A stretch of DNA of 64,000 nucleotides from Desulfurococcus mucosus DSM 2162 (lineage in GTDB: Archaea > Thermoproteota > Thermoprotei_A > Sulfolobales > Desulfurococcaceae). Location of the stretch: positions 310,001 through 374,000 of the forward strand of contig NC_014961.1 of NCBI RefSeq assembly GCF_000186365.1. The letters run 5' to 3'. Numbering within the stretch: position 1 is the first letter of the stretch; the number at the start of each line of letters is the position of its first letter. Under the pieces are notes generated by a model. It was not told where the DNA came from. It saw only the letters and a list, made by a program, of their open reading frames with translations, and did not search any database. The position numbers were made by a program, and so were the translations under genes. This document shows positions 17,151 to 25,740 of this stretch, piece after piece.

Positions 17151-18630
17151 CCTGGTCGCCGCTTTCACAGCGGCGGCCCTAGTCTTCATAGGGCTTGTCG
17201 CACTAGTGGAGAAGGGGCCGGTGGCACCAGGCCTCCCCCAGGGGGCGTCACCACTCAACCCGTTGTCACTGGGCACCATGAGGCTGCTAAAGGAGCTCGA
17301 AGCCCGCTACCCGGTCAGGGTTGCCAGCTCACTCCAGGATCTCGACGGGATAAGCGGGGCTAAATGCATCTATATCGTCGTGTCACCTGAGAAGCCTTTC
17401 ACAAGCAGTGAAGCCGGGTACATTATTAAAGCATTGAAGGAGAGGTGTGGCAGTGCATCAGTACTGGTCGCCGATGAATCAACGTATTCAAACCCGCTTC
17501 TCGAAGCCTTGAACACGAGTATCAGGATTACAGGCGGCAGGATATACGTGGAGAGACATGTAAACGGCTCCACAGCCTACACACCCTACCCGTCTGCAAG
17601 GCTCTCAACCGGTGGCGACACATATGAGCTCATCCTCGACAAGGCATCCAACATAGTGGGCAGGGGGGTTTTAAGAGGATACGTGGCGGAGCCGTGTTTA
17701 ATCGCTTTGCCCGGTGCAGGCGGTTTCACATGCAACGGCTCCACCGGCTTACAGCTCGGGGAGATGGTTGAAGCCGGCCAGGTGAGCCCGGTGGTGGCGT
17801 TGGAGGATTCAGGCTCCCCCATACCGGTCTACGTGATCGGCGACGGCTCGATCTTCCTCAACCAGGTGGTCGCATCCGGTAACGGCACCGAGTACAAGGC
17901 TTACGCGCTCAACCTGGTAAGCCACCTCTGCGGTGGAAGCGGGTGCACAGTGGTATTCGACAACATGCATTACGGGGCAGTAGACCCGTTGAGCCTGCTC
18001 GAGAACCCTGGCAGGCTGGCTTCAAGCGGTGCCGGGTTAGCGGACCTCGCATACATGGTCACACTCATACTAGCCGTCGTACTGCACCCCTCCTTCTGGA
18101 TGCCAATGGGCTTCAAGTACGTGGATGAGGCACTAGCCCCCCTACTGTTGAACCCGGCTGCAGCGACAGCAGCCTCGCTGATAGCGGCCCTCGCAGTCTA
18201 CAAGCATCTCTCTGGGAGGGAGGTCTTCGCCCCGGATGAAGCGTTGAGAGAGCAGGTTGAGAGAGACATATCGGTCTTCGAGTCGACGAGGGGGAAGATT
18301 ATTAGGGGGAAGGAGAGGCTGGGTAAAAGGGACTTCTTAAACGTCTACTGGCTCGCCGACCAGGTTTCCTCAATAGTGCTCGGAGTCAAGCTGTCGGATC
18401 CAGGCTTCGTCGAGAGGGCTGCAGGCTTCATGGGGAGGGATGAGGCAGCCTCGTACTGGGACTACATGAATAAACTATACCGTAAGGCGGCGGGGGTGTC
18501 CCGGAGACCCCTCATAGTGAGGTGGCATAGGGAGACTAGTAGGGCGTACGGTATGACTGAGAAGATGATCACGGCTTTATCGAAGAGTCTCCAGATAGAG
18601 GACTACCAGAGGCTCCTAGCGGGGTCCTAG
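17092..18630 (+). CDS. DUF4350-like membrane-anchored protein
   Basis: A 512-residue protein with a strongly basic N-terminus, a transmembrane anchor at about residues 21-40, a long extracytoplasmic alpha/beta domain (about 50-310) resembling the DUF4350/GldG-like fold, a second membrane helix pair around residues 320-370, and a cytoplasmic helical C-terminal ~130 residues. Such proteins occur with MoxR, DUF58 and DUF4129 partners in many prokaryotes; biochemical function is unknown. Start is ATG at 17092, giving a 59-bp overlap with the small membrane gene; no later ATG, GTG or TTG exists before the membrane anchor, so the overlap seems real. The DUF58 gene begins 2 nt after its stop. Confidence 0.75.
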   Translation: MSTQQKGKEKARRKGWRRSSLVAAFTAAALVFIGLVALVEKGPVAPGLPQGASPLNPLSLGTMRLLKELEARYPVRVASSLQDLDGISGAKCIYIVVSPEKPFTSSEAGYIIKALKERCGSASVLVADESTYSNPLLEALNTSIRITGGRIYVERHVNGSTAYTPYPSARLSTGGDTYELILDKASNIVGRGVLRGYVAEPCLIALPGAGGFTCNGSTGLQLGEMVEAGQVSPVVALEDSGSPIPVYVIGDGSIFLNQVVASGNGTEYKAYALNLVSHLCGGSGCTVVFDNMHYGAVDPLSLLENPGRLASSGAGLADLAYMVTLILAVVLHPSFWMPMGFKYVDEALAPLLLNPAAATAASLIAALAVYKHLSGREVFAPDEALREQVERDISVFESTRGKIIRGKERLGKRDFLNVYWLADQVSSIVLGVKLSDPGFVERAAGFMGRDEAASYWDYMNKLYRKAAGVSRRPLIVRWHRETSRAYGMTEKMITALSKSLQIEDYQRLLAGS

Positions 18631-18632
18631 AG

Positions 18633-19949
18633 ATGCCTGTCTCAGCAACACCCAGGCTGAAGCTATACGTCTTATTCACCTCTCTCCTGCTGGCTGTAGC
18701 AATACTGGTCGACCCGGCTGCGTTAACCCTGGCTCTCATCCTGCTCGCACTACCCATCCTCTCACACACGCTTATAGAGGTAGGCTACAGCGTCCTCGAG
18801 AAGCTGAGGGTCAGTGAGTCCGTTAGAGTTGAGAAGGATGGTAGAGTAGTAGTGGAGTACATGATAGAGAATCCGTCACGTATACCGCTCCTCCCCGTCG
18901 AGTATAGTGTAGCATACAGCGAGCTGCTTAGACTAGCCGAGGGCGTTAAGGCAGGCCTACTCCTGGTTCCACCTAGAGGAGTAGTCAAACTACGCCTTGT
19001 ATTCCACGGGAGGCTCGGCGAGCACACTGTTGGCCCGGTGAGAGCCGTCCTCAGGGATCCATTCGGCTTCTACAGGTCGAGCGAGGAGACCCTAGGTAAG
19101 GCTGTAACACTGAACATACCGCCAGTACCCGAGGAGGTCGTGGTTAGGAGGCTATTCAGGTATGCGAGGAGCACGGGGCTGGTTAAATCCAAGGCCCCCG
19201 GCGACGGCGTCGAGTTCTACGATGTACGCGACTACTTCCCCGGCGACGAGATGAAGAGGATAGTGTGGCGTGTCTACGCGTCGAGAAGGACTCTCGCAGT
19301 GTGGGAGCCTGAGAGAGAGGTTTACCAGCCCGTAGTATTCATACTTGATGCAACGAGGGAGATGTGGAGCGGGCCCTTCGGCCAGTCCATGGTGGAGCAC
19401 TCGGCTAGGATAACGGCCTCCCTAATACACTACTTGACGAGGAGGGGATACCCTGTTTCAACAGTTGTTTTCAACGAGTCTGTGACGCATGCAAGCGGGA
19501 GGCCAATCCATGGTTACAGGGGGTACATGGAGTCGCTGAGGACTATCTCGAGGGCTAGGCTCAGCTGGGAGGGCACGCTTCAGAGGCGTTCAGCCGTCTC
19601 ATCAGTCCTCTCCTACACGTATGAGAGGATCCTTCCCAGGGATAGAAGCATAGTCTTCCTGTTCACGCATCTAGATGAAGACGTGTTAGGGGATGTCGCG
19701 TCATGGAACAGCATCTACAGTGCTAGAGGACACGTCCTCTACATTGTACACCCCCTTATAACGAGCTATGACACAGGGAACATCCCGGAGTGGGCTGCCA
19801 ACGTGTACAGGGTGAAGCTCATGGAGGCTCTGAGAAGAGACATAGATGTTTTATCAAGGGCTAGGAGCATGGGGCTCCGGGTGGTTGCTGTCACACCGAG
19901 CCTCATCCCGCAGAGGGTTGTCGACATAGTTGAAAGATATAGTGCTTAG
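18633..19949 (+). CDS. DUF58 family protein (MoxR partner)
   Basis: A 438-residue DUF58 protein. Two N-terminal membrane helices (residues ~10-45) are followed by a beta-rich region (about 55-160) and the DUF58 core, whose signature is visible as YDVRDYFPGDEMKRIVWR around residue 200, then a VWA-like fold (VVFILDATREMW, VFLFTHLDED). DUF58 proteins team with MoxR ATPases; the degenerate VWA fold suggests a metal-dependent adhesion or scaffold role. ATG start at 18633, two nt after the previous stop. It closes the operon; the next gene at 20015 has its own TATA box (19969-19976). Confidence 0.9.
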   Translation: MPVSATPRLKLYVLFTSLLLAVAILVDPAALTLALILLALPILSHTLIEVGYSVLEKLRVSESVRVEKDGRVVVEYMIENPSRIPLLPVEYSVAYSELLRLAEGVKAGLLLVPPRGVVKLRLVFHGRLGEHTVGPVRAVLRDPFGFYRSSEETLGKAVTLNIPPVPEEVVVRRLFRYARSTGLVKSKAPGDGVEFYDVRDYFPGDEMKRIVWRVYASRRTLAVWEPEREVYQPVVFILDATREMWSGPFGQSMVEHSARITASLIHYLTRRGYPVSTVVFNESVTHASGRPIHGYRGYMESLRTISRARLSWEGTLQRRSAVSSVLSYTYERILPRDRSIVFLFTHLDEDVLGDVASWNSIYSARGHVLYIVHPLITSYDTGNIPEWAANVYRVKLMEALRRDIDVLSRARSMGLRVVAVTPSLIPQRVVDIVERYSA

Positions 19950-19968
19950 TTAGAGGCTTAAACACAAC

Positions 19969-19976
19969 GTATAAAA
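19969..19976 (+). promoter_or_regulatory. TATA box of the ferritin-like gene pair
   Basis: GTATAAAAACAC about 40-46 nt upstream of the ATG at 20015 places the transcription start near 20000, separating this transcript from the DUF58 operon. Confidence 0.55.
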
Positions 19977-20014
19977 ACACTGATACGCATAAAATGGATT
20001 AGAGTTGATGAATA

Positions 20015-20332
20015 ATGATGTCGAAGAACCCCCTCATCCTTCAACCCGGTAGAAAGCTCACAAGAGAGGAGATCGCTGAGGCCCTCAGGCTCTCAATAAT
20101 TGCAGAGCTCGATGCAGTCAACCTGTACCTACAGCTCGCTAGATCCATAGATGACGAGAACGTGAGAAAAGTCTTCGAGGACGTGGCCAACGAGGAGAAG
20201 ACACATATAGGGGAATTCCTCGCACTACTCGAGGCACTGGACCCTGAGCAGTCCAAGCGCCTCGGTGAAGGAGCCTCAGAGGTCAAGGAGCTCACGGGTC
20301 AGAGGCACAGCTACAAAGGGCTCAAGGAGTGA
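20015..20332 (+). CDS. EncFtn-like (encapsulated-ferritin family) protein
   Basis: A 105-residue two-helix ferritin-like protein resembling encapsulated ferritins (EncFtn), which assemble as decameric rings with an inter-subunit di-iron ferroxidase site, oxidise Fe2+ and load it into an encapsulin nanocompartment. Visible ligands fit the pattern: Glu31 in AELDAVNLYLQLA with Tyr38, and the EExxH of NEEKTHIGEF (Glu60/61 and His64), followed by LEALDPEQ. No encapsulin-targeting peptide of the LTIGSL type is seen at the C-terminus (it ends HSYKGLKE), and no encapsulin shell gene lies in the window. ATG codons at 20015 or 20018. Its stop overlaps the GTG start of a second ferritin-like gene. Family call rests on motifs; another rubrerythrin-like subgroup is possible. 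Confidence 0.75.
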   Translation: MMSKNPLILQPGRKLTREEIAEALRLSIIAELDAVNLYLQLARSIDDENVRKVFEDVANEEKTHIGEFLALLEALDPEQSKRLGEGASEVKELTGQRHSYKGLKE

Positions 20333-20823
20333 GGGAGGCGAGCGGTTTGAGCAGGGAGATAGATGCTGGGAGACTACTCGAGTACTCTAGGATCGAGGAG
20401 GACTACGCTAGGAGGCTGAGCAACCTGGGCGAGTCCCTTAAACACCCTGTTCTCAGAGCACTGTTTAAATCAATAGCCAGGGACTCCGAGAAGCATGCAA
20501 TGATATACAGGGCGCTCGCAGACCTGTTAACCAGCCCCCAGCCCTTCATAACGGAGGACGAGCTTGAAAGAGTCAAAGCAGAGGTCTCACACCACATAGA
20601 GACCGAGAAGGAGATGCTGAGAACCGTTGAAGAAATGCTCAAGACAGTGGAGGATCCACGGGTTAAGCTCCTGCTGGCAGCGATAAGGGATGATGAAGCA
20701 GAGCACCACGCGCTACTAGTATCGATAAGGGAGAAGATAGCGTCGGCGGAAACCCTCACCGAGCAAAAACTCTGGGACATGATCTGGAAGGACTCACCCT
20801 GGCATGGGACGCCTGGGGGATAA
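20329..20823 (+). CDS. Ferritin-like/rubrerythrin-type four-helix protein
   Basis: A 164-residue, almost wholly helical protein with the di-iron carboxylate pattern of the ferritin/rubrerythrin superfamily: EEDYARRL (helix 1 Glu), SEKHAMIY (ExxH, helix 2), HIETEKEML (helix 3) and DDEAEHHALL (ExxH, helix 4). It lacks the rubredoxin domain of rubrerythrins. It starts at a GTG overlapping the EncFtn-like stop (GTGA), so both are made from one transcript, implying a joint role in iron oxidation or peroxide handling. It is convergent with the flavodiiron gene, with only 12 bp between stops. Whether it stores iron or only reduces peroxide cannot be told. Confidence 0.78.
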   Translation: MREASGLSREIDAGRLLEYSRIEEDYARRLSNLGESLKHPVLRALFKSIARDSEKHAMIYRALADLLTSPQPFITEDELERVKAEVSHHIETEKEMLRTVEEMLKTVEDPRVKLLLAAIRDDEAEHHALLVSIREKIASAETLTEQKLWDMIWKDSPWHGTPGG

Positions 20824-20835
20824 GCCGAGTAACCG

Positions 20836-22053
20836 TTAAAGGGATTCAAGTAGACCTATGATTTTATCCCTGTTCCTCCCTTCCTCACCGGCCTTGAACT
20901 CGACTACGCCTACAACGTTGAAGCCAGCGTTCCTCAACAACTCCTCCATCACTCTCCCAGCCCTGCCTCCCCATCCATAGATAGCTATCACAGCGGTCTT
21001 CCTACCTCCAGGGGTCTTCCTGGCGATCACGCTGGCTACATGCCTCATCAACGGGTGGACGTCCGCCTCATACGTGGCGGTTGCAAACACTATGCTTTCA
21101 GCATCATAGGCCTCGCTGATTACATCGCTGAGGTCAACCCTTCCACCATCAGTGAAGCCAGCGACCACCAGTCGCCTCCCCTTCGAGGCGAAGTAGTCTC
21201 TAACTACTTCAACAATCCTCTCGACGAACCCGTACATCGAGGTGTAGACGAGCAGGGTCTTCCCCTGCTCCGGTAAGCCTCTACCCCATGCCAAGTACTT
21301 TTCGATGGCGTGCTGTAAACGACTACCCCTGAGGAGGAGGCCGTGGGAGGGTAGGATGAGGCTCGGGGCAACGCCCCTTGATGACAGTTTCTCAATGTTC
21401 TTAACAACCCACTCATGATAGGTGCCGATAACATTTGCGAAGTACTTCTTCATATACCACATGTATCTCTCCCAGCCGGCTTCCCCGAGCTCATCCGCCC
21501 AGACCTCGTTGAAGACCCCGAAGGCTCCGAACGCGTCGCAGGATAGCAGAGCCCCCTCACCAGCTACATATGTCATAATGGTTTCAGGCCAGTGCAGCCA
21601 AGGCGTGTGGTGGAATACGAGGTCTACATCGCCCAGTGTTACTCTCTCACCGTCACCAACAGGCTTAAACCTAGGTGTTAAACCATAGAATGACTCAATC
21701 ATCCCCTTGGTCAATGGGTGTCCCAGTACAATGGGGTCTGCCTCACCCACTAGCTGTCTGAGCGCACCCGAGTGATCGGGCTCCATATGGTGTACCACAA
21801 GATACTTGACATCCCTTGGATCCACGATGCCTCTAAGCGCCTCCAGGAAGACCCCGGACCACTTCCCCTTCCACGTGTCGAATACCACTGCCCCCTCGCT
21901 CCCCGTGAGCACGTAGGAGTTATAGGTAACTCCCTCAGGGATCTCCCAGAGGCCCTCGAAGAACCTGGTTTCCCTGTCCTTTAAGCGGAGTAGGTGGAGG
22001 CTACGGGTTAACCTGTATACATCTACCTCGGGCATTGCTGTATCCCCGCTCAT
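20836..22053 (-). CDS. Flavodiiron protein (A-type flavoprotein)
   Basis: A 405-residue flavodiiron protein that reduces O2 to water (and/or NO to N2O) in the cytosol of anaerobes. The N-terminal metallo-beta-lactamase-like domain has the di-iron ligands HHMEPDHSG (His89, Glu91, Asp93, His94), HHTPWLHWPET (His), SCDAFGAFG (Asp) and PSHGLL (His). The C-terminal ~140 residues are a flavodoxin domain starting VYTSMYGF with later ATATYEADVHP and YGWGG loops for FMN. Start ATG 22053; ATG 22035 is a possible alternative. It lies between the ferritin-like pair (convergent) and a thiol peroxidase gene transcribed in the same direction, forming an oxygen-defence island. Confidence 0.93.
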   Translation of the reverse strand: MSGDTAMPEVDVYRLTRSLHLLRLKDRETRFFEGLWEIPEGVTYNSYVLTGSEGAVVFDTWKGKWSGVFLEALRGIVDPRDVKYLVVHHMEPDHSGALRQLVGEADPIVLGHPLTKGMIESFYGLTPRFKPVGDGERVTLGDVDLVFHHTPWLHWPETIMTYVAGEGALLSCDAFGAFGVFNEVWADELGEAGWERYMWYMKKYFANVIGTYHEWVVKNIEKLSSRGVAPSLILPSHGLLLRGSRLQHAIEKYLAWGRGLPEQGKTLLVYTSMYGFVERIVEVVRDYFASKGRRLVVAGFTDGGRVDLSDVISEAYDAESIVFATATYEADVHPLMRHVASVIARKTPGGRKTAVIAIYGWGGRAGRVMEELLRNAGFNVVGVVEFKAGEEGRNRDKIIGLLESL

Positions 22054-22103
22054 GTATCATTGAGGACGGCGTTAATTAAATGGTAGAGGGGAGGGGAAAA
22101 AAG

Positions 22104-22811
22104 TTATTTCGAGGGCTTTGAAGCCCTCTCCAGCCATGCACGTGCCTCCCTTACCTCCTCGGGAGGCACCCTGCCTTCCTCGTAGCACATCCACCAGTCG
22201 AAGCACTTGAACTGCTTCAACCTCTCCCTTGCCTCCTGTATTGTTGAAGCAGGCGGCACTATCAATGCGTCTCCAACCAGCTCGTTGTTAGGCCACCCGG
22301 CTGGCACAGCCCTCTTATACTTGTCATTCAACTGGAGTGCCTTCACCAGCCTCAGTATTTCATCAATGTTGCGTCCGGTTTCCTGCGGGTAGTAGAGTAT
22401 GGCTCTCACAATGCCGTTGCCGTCCACGATTACTACGGCTCTAACAGTGCTTGTAGCGCTCTGAGCGTGGAGGAAGCCGAGCTTCCTTGAGACCTCACCA
22501 TTGGGATCAGCTATTATGGGGAACGGTATCTCAACCCCGAGCTTCTCCTGGATCCACTCAACCCACTTTATGTGGGAGAACGTGCTGTCAACGCTTAAGC
22601 CGAGTAGCTCGGTGTTGAGCTTCTTGAAGTCCTCGTATCTCCTCGCGAAAGCCACGAACTCAGTTGTGCAGACAGGCGTGAAGTCTGCTGGATGGCTGAA
22701 TAACACCAGGTACTTCCCCTTGTAGTCATCGGGGAGCTTCTTCTTCCCATGTGTAGTCATGACCTCCATCTGCGGGAATGGTTCACCTATCAACGGTATT
22801 TGTCCAGGCAT
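22104..22811 (-). CDS. Thiol peroxidase, Prx6-type peroxiredoxin (ApTPx-like)
   Basis: A 235-residue peroxiredoxin of the archaeal Prx6/AhpC-TSA group, similar to the decameric Aeropyrum thiol peroxidase. The peroxidatic site is [12 protein letters not shown] (Cys48) and two C-terminal cysteines in CFDWWMC (Cys203, Cys209) match the resolving pair of the Aeropyrum enzyme. It reduces H2O2 and alkyl hydroperoxides with thiol donors, plausibly the protein disulfide oxidoreductase at 50201. I set the start at ATG 22811 ([10 protein letters not shown]), because GGTGA lies six bases upstream and this matches the family N-terminus; a GTG at 22820 would add three residues. A strong TATA box lies at 22846-22853. 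Confidence 0.95.
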   Translation of the reverse strand: MPGQIPLIGEPFPQMEVMTTHGKKKLPDDYKGKYLVLFSHPADFTPVCTTEFVAFARRYEDFKKLNTELLGLSVDSTFSHIKWVEWIQEKLGVEIPFPIIADPNGEVSRKLGFLHAQSATSTVRAVVIVDGNGIVRAILYYPQETGRNIDEILRLVKALQLNDKYKRAVPAGWPNNELVGDALIVPPASTIQEARERLKQFKCFDWWMCYEEGRVPPEEVREARAWLERASKPSK

Positions 22812-22845
22812 GTACTTCACCGTTTCACAGATATGATGATTACGG

Positions 22846-22853
22846 TTTATAAA
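22846..22853 (-). promoter_or_regulatory. TATA/BRE promoter of the peroxiredoxin gene
   Basis: On the reverse strand GGAAAAATTTATAAACC gives an A-rich BRE plus TTTATAAA, 35-42 nt upstream of the ATG at 22811. The predicted start leaves a ~13-nt leader containing the GGTGA SD. The adjoining 22860-23007 stretch is AT-rich spacer towards the divergent zinc-ribbon gene, in which I see no other feature. Confidence 0.65.
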
Positions 22854-23007
22854 TTTTTCCGTTCCAAAACATTAGCTAACTCCTTAATTAACATTAAACA
22901 CCTTGAGAATACTTTTTCCAATCCATCACCCCCGAGAAGCCGGCAACCACCCCTACCTCCGGGTACAGGTTGGGGATAATATGTCCCTAATCAGAGTAAT
23001 TTAATCA

Positions 23008-23229
23008 GTGGTTGAGATGAAGGAGGCCCTCAAGTGCCCTAGGTGTGGCTTCACAGGGAGGCCGGAGGAATTCACATTCATGCAGGAGGCGACAATATAC
23101 TACACTGGGAGAGGGCTTGAACACGAGGAGCGGGAGAGACCCATCATGGTCATATGTCCTAGGTGCGGTGAGGGCTTCTACCTGGAGTCACCGGTTAAGC
23201 GGCTTCTAGAGAGGCTTGGAGCAGGCTGA
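23008..23229 (+). CDS. Small zinc-ribbon protein
   Basis: A 73-residue protein with two CPRCG knuckles (about residues 10-14 and 51-55), the pattern of a single zinc ribbon with a 36-residue insert. It has no further recognised domain. Starts at GTG 23008 or ATG 23017. Small zinc-ribbon proteins of this size are common in crenarchaea and may bind nucleic acid or protein partners; the function is unknown. It is divergent from the peroxiredoxin gene and separated from the following HD gene by a promoter with a palindrome. Confidence 0.75.
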   Translation: MVEMKEALKCPRCGFTGRPEEFTFMQEATIYYTGRGLEHEERERPIMVICPRCGEGFYLESPVKRLLERLGAG

Positions 23230-23239
23230 TGGAAAGATT

Positions 23240-23247
23240 TATTATAT
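23240..23247 (+). promoter_or_regulatory. TATA box of the HD phosphohydrolase gene
   Basis: GATTTATTATATAGG gives a good archaeal TATA box, with a predicted start near 23270, immediately before the palindrome at 23273-23286 and 25-30 nt before the start codon. Confidence 0.55.
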
Positions 23248-23272
23248 AGGGTTCCCACTATGGTTAAGTAAA

Positions 23273-23286
23273 TGATCACGTGATCA
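23273..23286. promoter_or_regulatory. Perfect 14-bp palindrome at the HD gene transcription start
   Basis: TGATCACGTGATCA is perfectly self-complementary and sits between the TATA box and the start codon, where a bound repressor would block transcription initiation or early elongation. It may be an operator; the cognate regulator is unknown. Confidence 0.5.
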
Positions 23287-23293
23287 GGTATCA

Positions 23294-24940
23294 GTGGAAA
23301 TGGTAGAGGTGTACACGCCTTTGGCTTCGCAGAGCGGGGAGCAGGGCGGTGAGCCAGCATTATCGCTCTTCATGCCTTTCAACGCCCAGGTAAGGGATCC
23401 GATCTACGGCTACATAGACTATGTGAAAGGCTTCGAGGACGAGGTCATAGACTCCTGGGTTCTCCAGAGGCTCAGATACGTGTACCAGCTCCAGGCCGCG
23501 CACTTCATCTATCCTGGTGCAACCCATACAAGGTTCTCTCACTCACTCGGAGTAATGTATTCATCATACAGGTACATGTCCTTCCTGATGAGGTCGGCAG
23601 TGGTCTCAGGTATTCAGGGGGAGCGTAGGAGGAGTGTACTCGAGTATCAACGGGAACTAATCTATGCATCCAGGCTCCTCGGGCTCCTACACGACATAGG
23701 CCACGGCCCGTTCAGCCATGCCTTCGACAGATACGTCTACAAGAACAAGGATTTCCTGGGTTACAGGGTCGGCAACCACGAGGTGGTCGGGTACCTGCTC
23801 TACCGTTCCACAGTGAGGGATATTATTGAGAAAACACTTCTAAGGGAGCGTGAGAGACTCCAAGTGGACCCAGAGGTATTGATCAGCCTCCTCGATGAAG
23901 GCATGAAGCCGCCTAGGGGGATGAGGGATTTCACGGATCTACAGGGTAAAGGAGTACTCGGTAACTCGGACTTCTATGATCCCTCGGTGCCACATGGGTT
24001 GGAGAACATAGTTAGGCTCGTCGTAAGGGACTACGTGTACACCAGTGACATAATGGATTACCTGAGGAGGGATAGCTACTACACAGGGGTCCCCGTCGGC
24101 CAGATAAATGATGACTGGATAATGAGGAACTCGTACATAGTTGACAAAGGCGGCATCCTCACACCGGCAATATCCTCCAAGGCCCTTGACGAGGTAGCCA
24201 GGTTGTTTGACGCCAGGAAGATAATGTATAAGCACGTCTACTTACACCCCGTTAACCAAGCCTTCATAGAGACCATAGGCATGCTGCTCCCATGTATAAG
24301 GGGTGAGATAGTTGAAGCAGTCGCCAGGGTGATCGAGGAGGGTGATGCAGTAGCATACCTCGCCCTCACAGACCACTACGTGTACTCAGCCTTCAAGAAG
24401 CTGCTTGTAAACGGCCTCGACAACGCTGACTGCGTTGATAAAGCAGTAGCCAGGAGCGCGCTGGAAAGCCTCTTCATCAAGAGGAAGCCGGTGTGGAAGA
24501 TGGTGAAGAGGATAATAGCGGATCTAAGGACAGCCGGCCACCTCTACGGCAGGTTCGGTGAAACCCTGCAGAAGAAGATCGAGGAAGGAGTGTCCAGCGA
24601 GGTTTCAACAGCTCTCCCAGGCAGGGATATAGGTCACGGAGACCTGAAGATAATGTTCGATAAAATAGACATCTACCCTTCAGCCGGTGCAGAGGTGTTG
24701 AACACGCTTGAAGTAGTCGAGTTGAAGGATGGGAGAGTCATAGAGTCGTCTTCAAAGTCCCTTGAGGAATTCGCCAAGGAGTCAGGGCTCATACCGGAGG
24801 CGTTGATCACAGTATACATTAACAGGCTGAAGTACCAGGTGCTCACCAGTGAGGAGTTGAGGAAGATCAGTGAGATAGCCACGAGGATTGTGGAGGACGC
24901 AATTAAAGGCACCCGCAGGGAGTCACCTGAAACCAGCTAG
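23294..24940 (+). CDS. HD-domain phosphohydrolase (dGTPase/SAMHD1-like superfamily)
   Basis: A 548-residue HD-superfamily metal-dependent phosphohydrolase of the dNTPase/SAMHD1-like type. The metal site is visible as His83 in HTRFSHSLG and His133-Asp134 in LLHDIGHGPFSHAF, with a later Asp in the YTSDIMDYLRRDSYY segment. The N-terminal DPIYGYIDY is also typical of this group. Such enzymes hydrolyse (d)NTPs or other nucleotides and can also act on nucleic acid ends; which applies here cannot be read. The C-terminal ~180 residues (from about 370) are helical and unassigned. Start GTG 23294 or ATG 23300. It is longer than simple dNTPases (~400-450), so the C-terminal extension may be regulatory. 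Confidence 0.85.
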   Translation: MEMVEVYTPLASQSGEQGGEPALSLFMPFNAQVRDPIYGYIDYVKGFEDEVIDSWVLQRLRYVYQLQAAHFIYPGATHTRFSHSLGVMYSSYRYMSFLMRSAVVSGIQGERRRSVLEYQRELIYASRLLGLLHDIGHGPFSHAFDRYVYKNKDFLGYRVGNHEVVGYLLYRSTVRDIIEKTLLRERERLQVDPEVLISLLDEGMKPPRGMRDFTDLQGKGVLGNSDFYDPSVPHGLENIVRLVVRDYVYTSDIMDYLRRDSYYTGVPVGQINDDWIMRNSYIVDKGGILTPAISSKALDEVARLFDARKIMYKHVYLHPVNQAFIETIGMLLPCIRGEIVEAVARVIEEGDAVAYLALTDHYVYSAFKKLLVNGLDNADCVDKAVARSALESLFIKRKPVWKMVKRIIADLRTAGHLYGRFGETLQKKIEEGVSSEVSTALPGRDIGHGDLKIMFDKIDIYPSAGAEVLNTLEVVELKDGRVIESSSKSLEEFAKESGLIPEALITVYINRLKYQVLTSEELRKISEIATRIVEDAIKGTRRESPETS

Positions 24941-24979
24941 GGTGGCAGCGTAGCCAGGCTGCGTCGCGGTGGCTAAGGG

Positions 24980-25735
24980 ATGCCTGTGAAGGCCTCCATA
25001 GTGGTGCCAACCTATAATGAACGGGAGAACATCCGGATACTGATCCCCATGATACATAGGGCTCTGAGAGACACCGGGGTAGACTACGAGATCATAGTGG
25101 TCGACGACAACAGCCCGGATGGCACAGCCGAGGAGGCAGTCCACCTGTCATCAGCATACCCTGTCAAGGTTGTTAAGAGAAGCGGGAAGCTAGGCCTCTC
25201 CTCAGCGATATATGAGGGAGTAAGGCATGCAACCGGCGACATCGTGGTCGTCATGGATGCCGATCTACAGCATCCCCCTGAGTACATTCCTGCATTACTC
25301 AGAAGGATCGATGGCTGCGACCTAGTGGTTGCATCCAGGTATGCTCCCGGGGGCAGGGTGGAGGGCTTCCCCCTGGTGAGGAGGATAGTGTCCAAGGGCT
25401 CCATCCTCCTGGCACACCTAGTTGTACCGGGCACGAGGAGGGCGAGGGATGCTGTGAGCGGGTTCTTCGCGGCTAAGAGGGAGGTGGTGGCACGGTGGAG
25501 GATGGTTGAGCCCCGTGGATACAAGGTTCTCGTTGAGATCCTTGGCGAGCTGCATGATATACGTGTATGCGAGGAGCCAATAGTGTTCAGGAGCCGTGAG
25601 AAAGGCTCCTCGAAGCTCACGGTTAGAGTAATGCTCTCCTATATTAGAACGCTCTTCAAGCTCAACCCCGTGTCATTCACGCTCTACGTGCTCCTCATCC
25701 TCCTACTCATCGCAGCCCTAGTACTGCTCGCTTAA
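24980..25735 (+). CDS. GT2 glycosyltransferase, dolichol-phosphate mannose synthase-like, membrane-anchored
   Basis: A 251-residue family 2 glycosyltransferase of the DPM1 type, transferring a hexose (mannose or glucose) from a nucleotide sugar to a polyprenyl phosphate on the cytoplasmic face of the membrane. Visible are the VVPTYNERENI start, IVVDDNSPDGTAE (nucleotide binding), VVMDADLQHPPE (DxD metal site) and a C-terminal hydrophobic anchor from about residue 230. The product would feed lipid-linked glycan assembly for S-layer or archaellin N-glycosylation. ATG start at 24980, 39 bp after the HD gene. A T6 tract follows its stop at 25741-25746. Confidence 0.88.
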   Translation: MPVKASIVVPTYNERENIRILIPMIHRALRDTGVDYEIIVVDDNSPDGTAEEAVHLSSAYPVKVVKRSGKLGLSSAIYEGVRHATGDIVVVMDADLQHPPEYIPALLRRIDGCDLVVASRYAPGGRVEGFPLVRRIVSKGSILLAHLVVPGTRRARDAVSGFFAAKREVVARWRMVEPRGYKVLVEILGELHDIRVCEEPIVFRSREKGSSKLTVRVMLSYIRTLFKLNPVSFTLYVLLILLLIAALVLLA

Positions 25736-25740
25736 CCATG

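Noticed and set aside
13744-19949. Interpretation of the MoxR operon as a phage-defence system
   Set aside because: Some MoxR/VWA sets are defence-linked, but the DUF4129/DUF4350/DUF58 set is a widespread housekeeping-type membrane cluster and no nuclease or mobile context is present.
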